NCBI GenBank assembly: GCA_016748015.1
Contig: JAAOMT010000294.1
Span: 41,399-105,398 of the forward strand
Direction of reading: 5' to 3'
DNA: 64,000 bases
Origin: Geosiphon pyriformis
Lineage: Eukaryota; Glomeromycota; Glomeromycetes; Archaeosporales; Geosiphonaceae
Numbering within the stretch: the stretch's first letter is position 1; the number at the start of each line of letters is the position of its first letter. Of the stretch, positions 60,101 to 64,000 are shown piece by piece. Under the pieces are notes generated by a model. The model saw nothing but the letters and a program-made list of their open reading frames with translations, searched no databases and was not told where the DNA came from. Both the position numbers and the translations under genes were made by a program.

Positions 60101-62062
60101 TTATTATTTACTAGATTATATAAAACTAAAAATATTATTTTTACTAACTATTTAATTTATATATTAATTATAAAAAACTTATTTGGTTATTTAATAAATC
60201 ACAATTTGAAGAAAAATATACAAAATAAAATACTTACTTATAGCAATTTTTATACAAAGTTCATTATAAAAAAGAAGCTAAAAATACTAATGCTAATAGC
60301 TTATTGAAAATAACTTAAATTTAATTTTGTGCTAATAAATATAACTACTTTTCAATGATTATATTAATATCTGTTAACAAATTAGTTTAAAAAAAATTAG
60401 CTCAACAAAAACAAAATACTATATAAAAATAAACTTAAAACTATTTTATTTACAACAAATAATTATACTGTTATAAAAAAAAAATTCAAATTTTATGTCT
60501 TATATAATTTATTAATCAATTAAAATATAGAAATACAATCTAATTTATGATACATAAATTGAATTTTTGATATGTTGAATTTTTTGTGTTTACTATATAA
60601 CTATATCTAAATATATTGCAAAACTTTTAGTATTAATTTATACAAGTTTTATTAATATAAAACTTGTTATATTGTAATATAGTTAGAAAAGCTTGTATAT
60701 TAAAAGAGTTTAACAATAAATAAAATCAAAAATACAATATTAAAAATGTAATAAATCAAGAAATAAAAGATATATTAGATCAAAAAATAAAAAATACACT
60801 AAATTAGGAGATAAAAAACACATTAAATTAAACAATACAATAAGTTTAATTATATTATACTATATATTTATAATATATATATTTATAACTATGTATCATA
60901 AATAACATATTATTATAATATAATATTATTAAATATTTGATTGTATATCTTATTAAAAAAAAGATAGTTCTATAGTAATTAATAATGATATAATATATGT
61001 TTGTCTCTTAATATTTTTTTAATAATTTAATTATCTTATTAAGTAATAAATATTAAATTATATATATTAAGTATTTATATATATAATACAGTAAAATAAA
61101 GTTTTTAAATTATAGTTTTATTTGTAATATAAATATGTATTTATTTAATAATTTTTAATTAATACAAATTTGAATTTATTTATGTTGTTTTAATTCTTAA
61201 TAATATGTATTAATATTATTAATTTGTATGTAATAATATATAAAAACTTTATATTTAGAGAATAATATATTAAAACTATGTTGGTTTTTAGTAATATAAA
61301 AAATAAAATATTAAAATTAATTGATTTTGTTTGAAGTTTTATAATTGAACATAAAAAACAAATCTGGCTAAAAAAAAAAAATTTATTAGTGCCAATAAAT
61401 TTTTATTTGCTAATATTTGTGGTTTATTAATATTTTGTTTAAAAATATGTAAATGTTTAGTATTAAGAAGAATTATGTTTCAAGTTTTGGTTTAAAATAG
61501 CAGTATTTGTTTTTTGTAAACTAGACAGAGATATTTTTGTTAAAATAGTTTAATATAGTCTTGATTAGCTAAATGTATAAAAAAAACATGAATTATATTC
61601 AATTTAGAACACTTGGTTGTTCATTAAACTGAATAAAAAAAATTAAAACTAAATTAAATAAATTAGTTAAATACTAAACAAATTAACAGCTATATATTGA
61701 AAATAAAAAGTATTAATAGTTTTATCGAAATGTAATCAATAATTTATAATATTAAGATCAAATAATAATAAATAATTTACCGTGGAATATAAATACAAAT
61801 TGCAAAAAACCTGCTTTTCAATTTTTGTTTGATTAATTCAGTCATAAAATAACAAATTGCTTCCACTGATAGTTTCAAAATTTATTTAGTTATAATAAAA
61901 TACAAAATATTTCTTTAAGATTCTAAAATTATCATTCTAAAATACTTTTTTTACAACATCCATTTCACGTGAACTTAAAATAAAGCTATACTTTAGCATG
62001 ATGAAATAAAAATTTATAAAATAGAACTTATCTAATATATAAAATTGTGGACAATCGATCAA
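57182..62062. other. AT desert between Ty3 element and SH3 gene
   Basis: About 4.9 kb, nearly all A and T, with stops throughout. Around 58,850-59,010 a less extreme patch repeats 'gaaccaaacttaaacc'-like words in both orientations ('gtttggttcagtttggttca'). Lys/Asn-rich frames such as 59007-59345 on the minus strand have no recognisable content. Confidence 0.55.
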
Positions 62063-64000
62063 TTAATCCAATGGCGTCGTAAAATTGCTGGGAAATAATC
62101 CTCTGACCTTTCGAGATTCATCTAAAAGTTCTCCTTCCCACCAACCATCTTCTTGCATTGCAAGAACAGCTAAAACATCATTCGCCGTGAAAGATATTTC
62201 CTCGGGTATAGTTGCTCGATAGTCATATAATGTGCGCACTATCAAATTAAATTACCACAAAGAATGAATATTGAGAATATTGAGAATATAAATAATTTAA
62301 ACAAATTTTATATGAATAAGCTCACCAGTAAAAAGAATCGGCCGCCCATCATCCGTCAATTGGGTTCCGGGTCTGTTTGAAGGTCCATTTGGACCTGGTA
62401 CAATTCCAGCAGGTAATCGTGGGGATGATTGTTGGTTATGCGGTGGAGGTCTATTCCACGAAGAATTATTATTATTATTATTATTATAAGATGAAGGTCC
62501 TTGTGTTACAGAAGGACCAGGATGGCTATGGTTGGGATTTCCTCCATATACAGCGTTGGGTGGTAATGTAGCATTTCTTGACAAAGAAGATGGCTGACGT
62601 TGTTGGTGTGGCTGAAAACCAAGAGCAGGTCCCCTTGGAGCTTGATGAAAATTTGGGTTTTGATATTGAGGTCTCAATTGCTGTGGTTGGATCACTGGAG
62701 TTAACTCGGGTCGCCCATAATTAGAAGGACCTGAATCGCGAGGTGGTTGATAGCTACTAGGTAGACCATCAACATCTGGACCATAAGTATACGGAGTACT
62801 TATCGCAGTATTTATAGTATTGCTTCGTTGAATATTTGAACGTGAAATTTGTTGTTGATATGGTCCTGGTTGAGATCCACCACGATAATTGGGATGAATA
62901 TTTGGATTTTGTCTAGAAAAATCATAGGTGTTTACATTATTGGTACGCAGGGAAGGCCTCCCTTGTAAAGGGGAAGGTTGATAGGCCGAGGATGGTACAT
63001 ATTTATGACGATTATTTTGATCCCCATTTATTGTACTGTTTACGGAGCTGTTTGGACGAGGTTGTTGGAAGGGCGTCACTGATGAATATTCGGATTGTGG
63101 TCGGCTGGCGAAATTTGAATCGCTGATAATAGTCGGAGTAGCAGTGATTTGAAATTTGGCAGATTCTGGTGGAAGTCGTCCATCATTTTTAAGATATTTC
63201 TCAGCTAAAGTATCCTGAGTTACTCTACCATAAGCATCCATTGTTATTCCAAGAGACTTATTACTGCTATTGGTACTGGAGGAAGTGTTTATCGTATCTG
63301 TTCTCGTGACTCCTTGACTAGGCGATGTTTTAAGTTTGGGAGATGGGATTGGAGTTGAAGAGTTACGTCTTGGAGAGGGTGACGGGCTTTGACGTATCGA
63401 AGAAGTAACTGATGATGGCTCTCCAGTTGATTCAATTTGATGAGGACTTTGTCGTAACTCATTCTTTAAGGATGGTTGCTGGTTAGGCTGAAACTGATTT
63501 GAAATTGGAAGTTGACTGGTCATAGAAAGTCGTCTTAAATCACCTGGTCCTTGGTTAATAGTAGCCGGTGGTATCTGTGGAGATCGGGAACGATTACTTA
63601 TCATTGTTTGAATTTCCATTTGTTGGGACGATCGTGGACCAAAATCCGCTGAAGGCTGACGTCGTGCATCGCCTGGTCCATTTACTATATGAGATGGGTC
63701 AAATGGTTGACCAGCGATAGCTCCATATGGTGGCTGCTGGCTATTTGGAAGCTGTTGTTGTTGATAAGGATGAGCTTGAGAGCGAATTTGTTGGTATTGT
63801 TGATGCTGAGGTGGCTGATATTGATATTGCTGCGGATTGGGTTGATGAGGTCGCTGTTGCGGATTTAAAAACGTAGATGATGGTTTCGAGGTAGCTAAAA
63901 TTTGGGATTGAGAGGAGGTTTGCGAAGAAGGGGTGTGATCAGTGCTCTGAAGTTTTGAACTCAAATGGGAATTAAAAGTTCTGGAATCGATTTGAGATTG
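62063..64000 (-). CDS. SH3-domain protein, N-terminus outside window
   Basis: The last exon (62238-62063) and the preceding exon (from beyond 64000 to 62326) are joined over an 87-base GT-AG intron. The splice was chosen because it restores an SH3 domain: GRPILFTVRTLYDYRATIPE, then EDGWWEGELLDE and GLFPSNF at the extreme C-terminus. The ALYDY, WW and P-S-N-F elements are the usual proline-peptide-binding residues. The upstream 560 or more residues are Gln-, Pro- and Ser-rich, probably disordered, with several R-[RQ]-x-S type sites. SH3 proteins of this layout often serve actin, endocytosis or polarity modules, but I cannot name the family. The frame is open to the window edge without a convincing start, so the gene is partial. 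Confidence 0.85.

Noticed and set aside
1-64000. CRISPR arrays, rRNA or tRNA genes
   Set aside because: No spaced direct repeats of CRISPR type, no rRNA segments, and no tRNA-like cloverleaf with a GTTCRA-type arm were found by eye; a tRNA scan would be the proper test.

Overview
The window looks like nuclear DNA of an arbuscular mycorrhizal fungus (Glomeromycotina, Rhizophagus-like). It is very AT-rich, its genes have short GT-AG introns, and it carries a Sel1-repeat/TKL-type kinase fusion with the cysteine-rich linker seen in glomeromycete kinases. It also holds a non-LTR element and a Ty3 element whose proteins resemble Rhizophagus repeat families. This assignment is inference from remembered family patterns; no database search was run.

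Layout. 1-13.5 kb: a small secreted cysteine-rich protein behind a 34-bp minisatellite, a BTB protein on the minus strand, then microsatellite-filled intergenic DNA up to a frameshifted Sel1-kinase gene. 17.65-19.25 kb: a dead IS607-type element on the minus strand, with a serine recombinase remnant (tnpA) followed by a TnpB/Fanzor-like remnant (tnpB). 20.2-23.0 kb: a PHO80-type cyclin (minus), divergent from a 13-exon recyclin-1 (F-box/Sec10-like) gene at 24.5-28.6 kb (plus). That gene is broken by a 20-N gap whose two sides carry the same 340 bases, so two of its exons appear twice. 29.5-62 kb is repeat-dominated: CpG-poor AT deserts containing a decayed non-LTR retrotransposon (about 34.97-41.74 kb, minus) and a decayed Ty3-type element with both LTRs (49.08-57.18 kb, minus). 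62.1-64 kb: the 3' end of an SH3-domain gene (minus) that runs off the window.

The host genes are not an operon and have no obvious shared pathway. The PHO80-type cyclin would work with a Pho85-like CDK in phosphate sensing, recyclin-1 in endosome-to-Golgi/plasma-membrane recycling, and the SH3, BTB and kinase proteins in signalling or cytoskeletal roles. The most unusual content is mobile: a bacterial-type IS607 relic with both genes recognisable in a fungal chromosome, and a Ty3 element whose pol carries a dUTPase-like domain between protease and reverse transcriptase, with mismatched LTR U3 regions and an internal deletion from RT into the integrase C-terminus.
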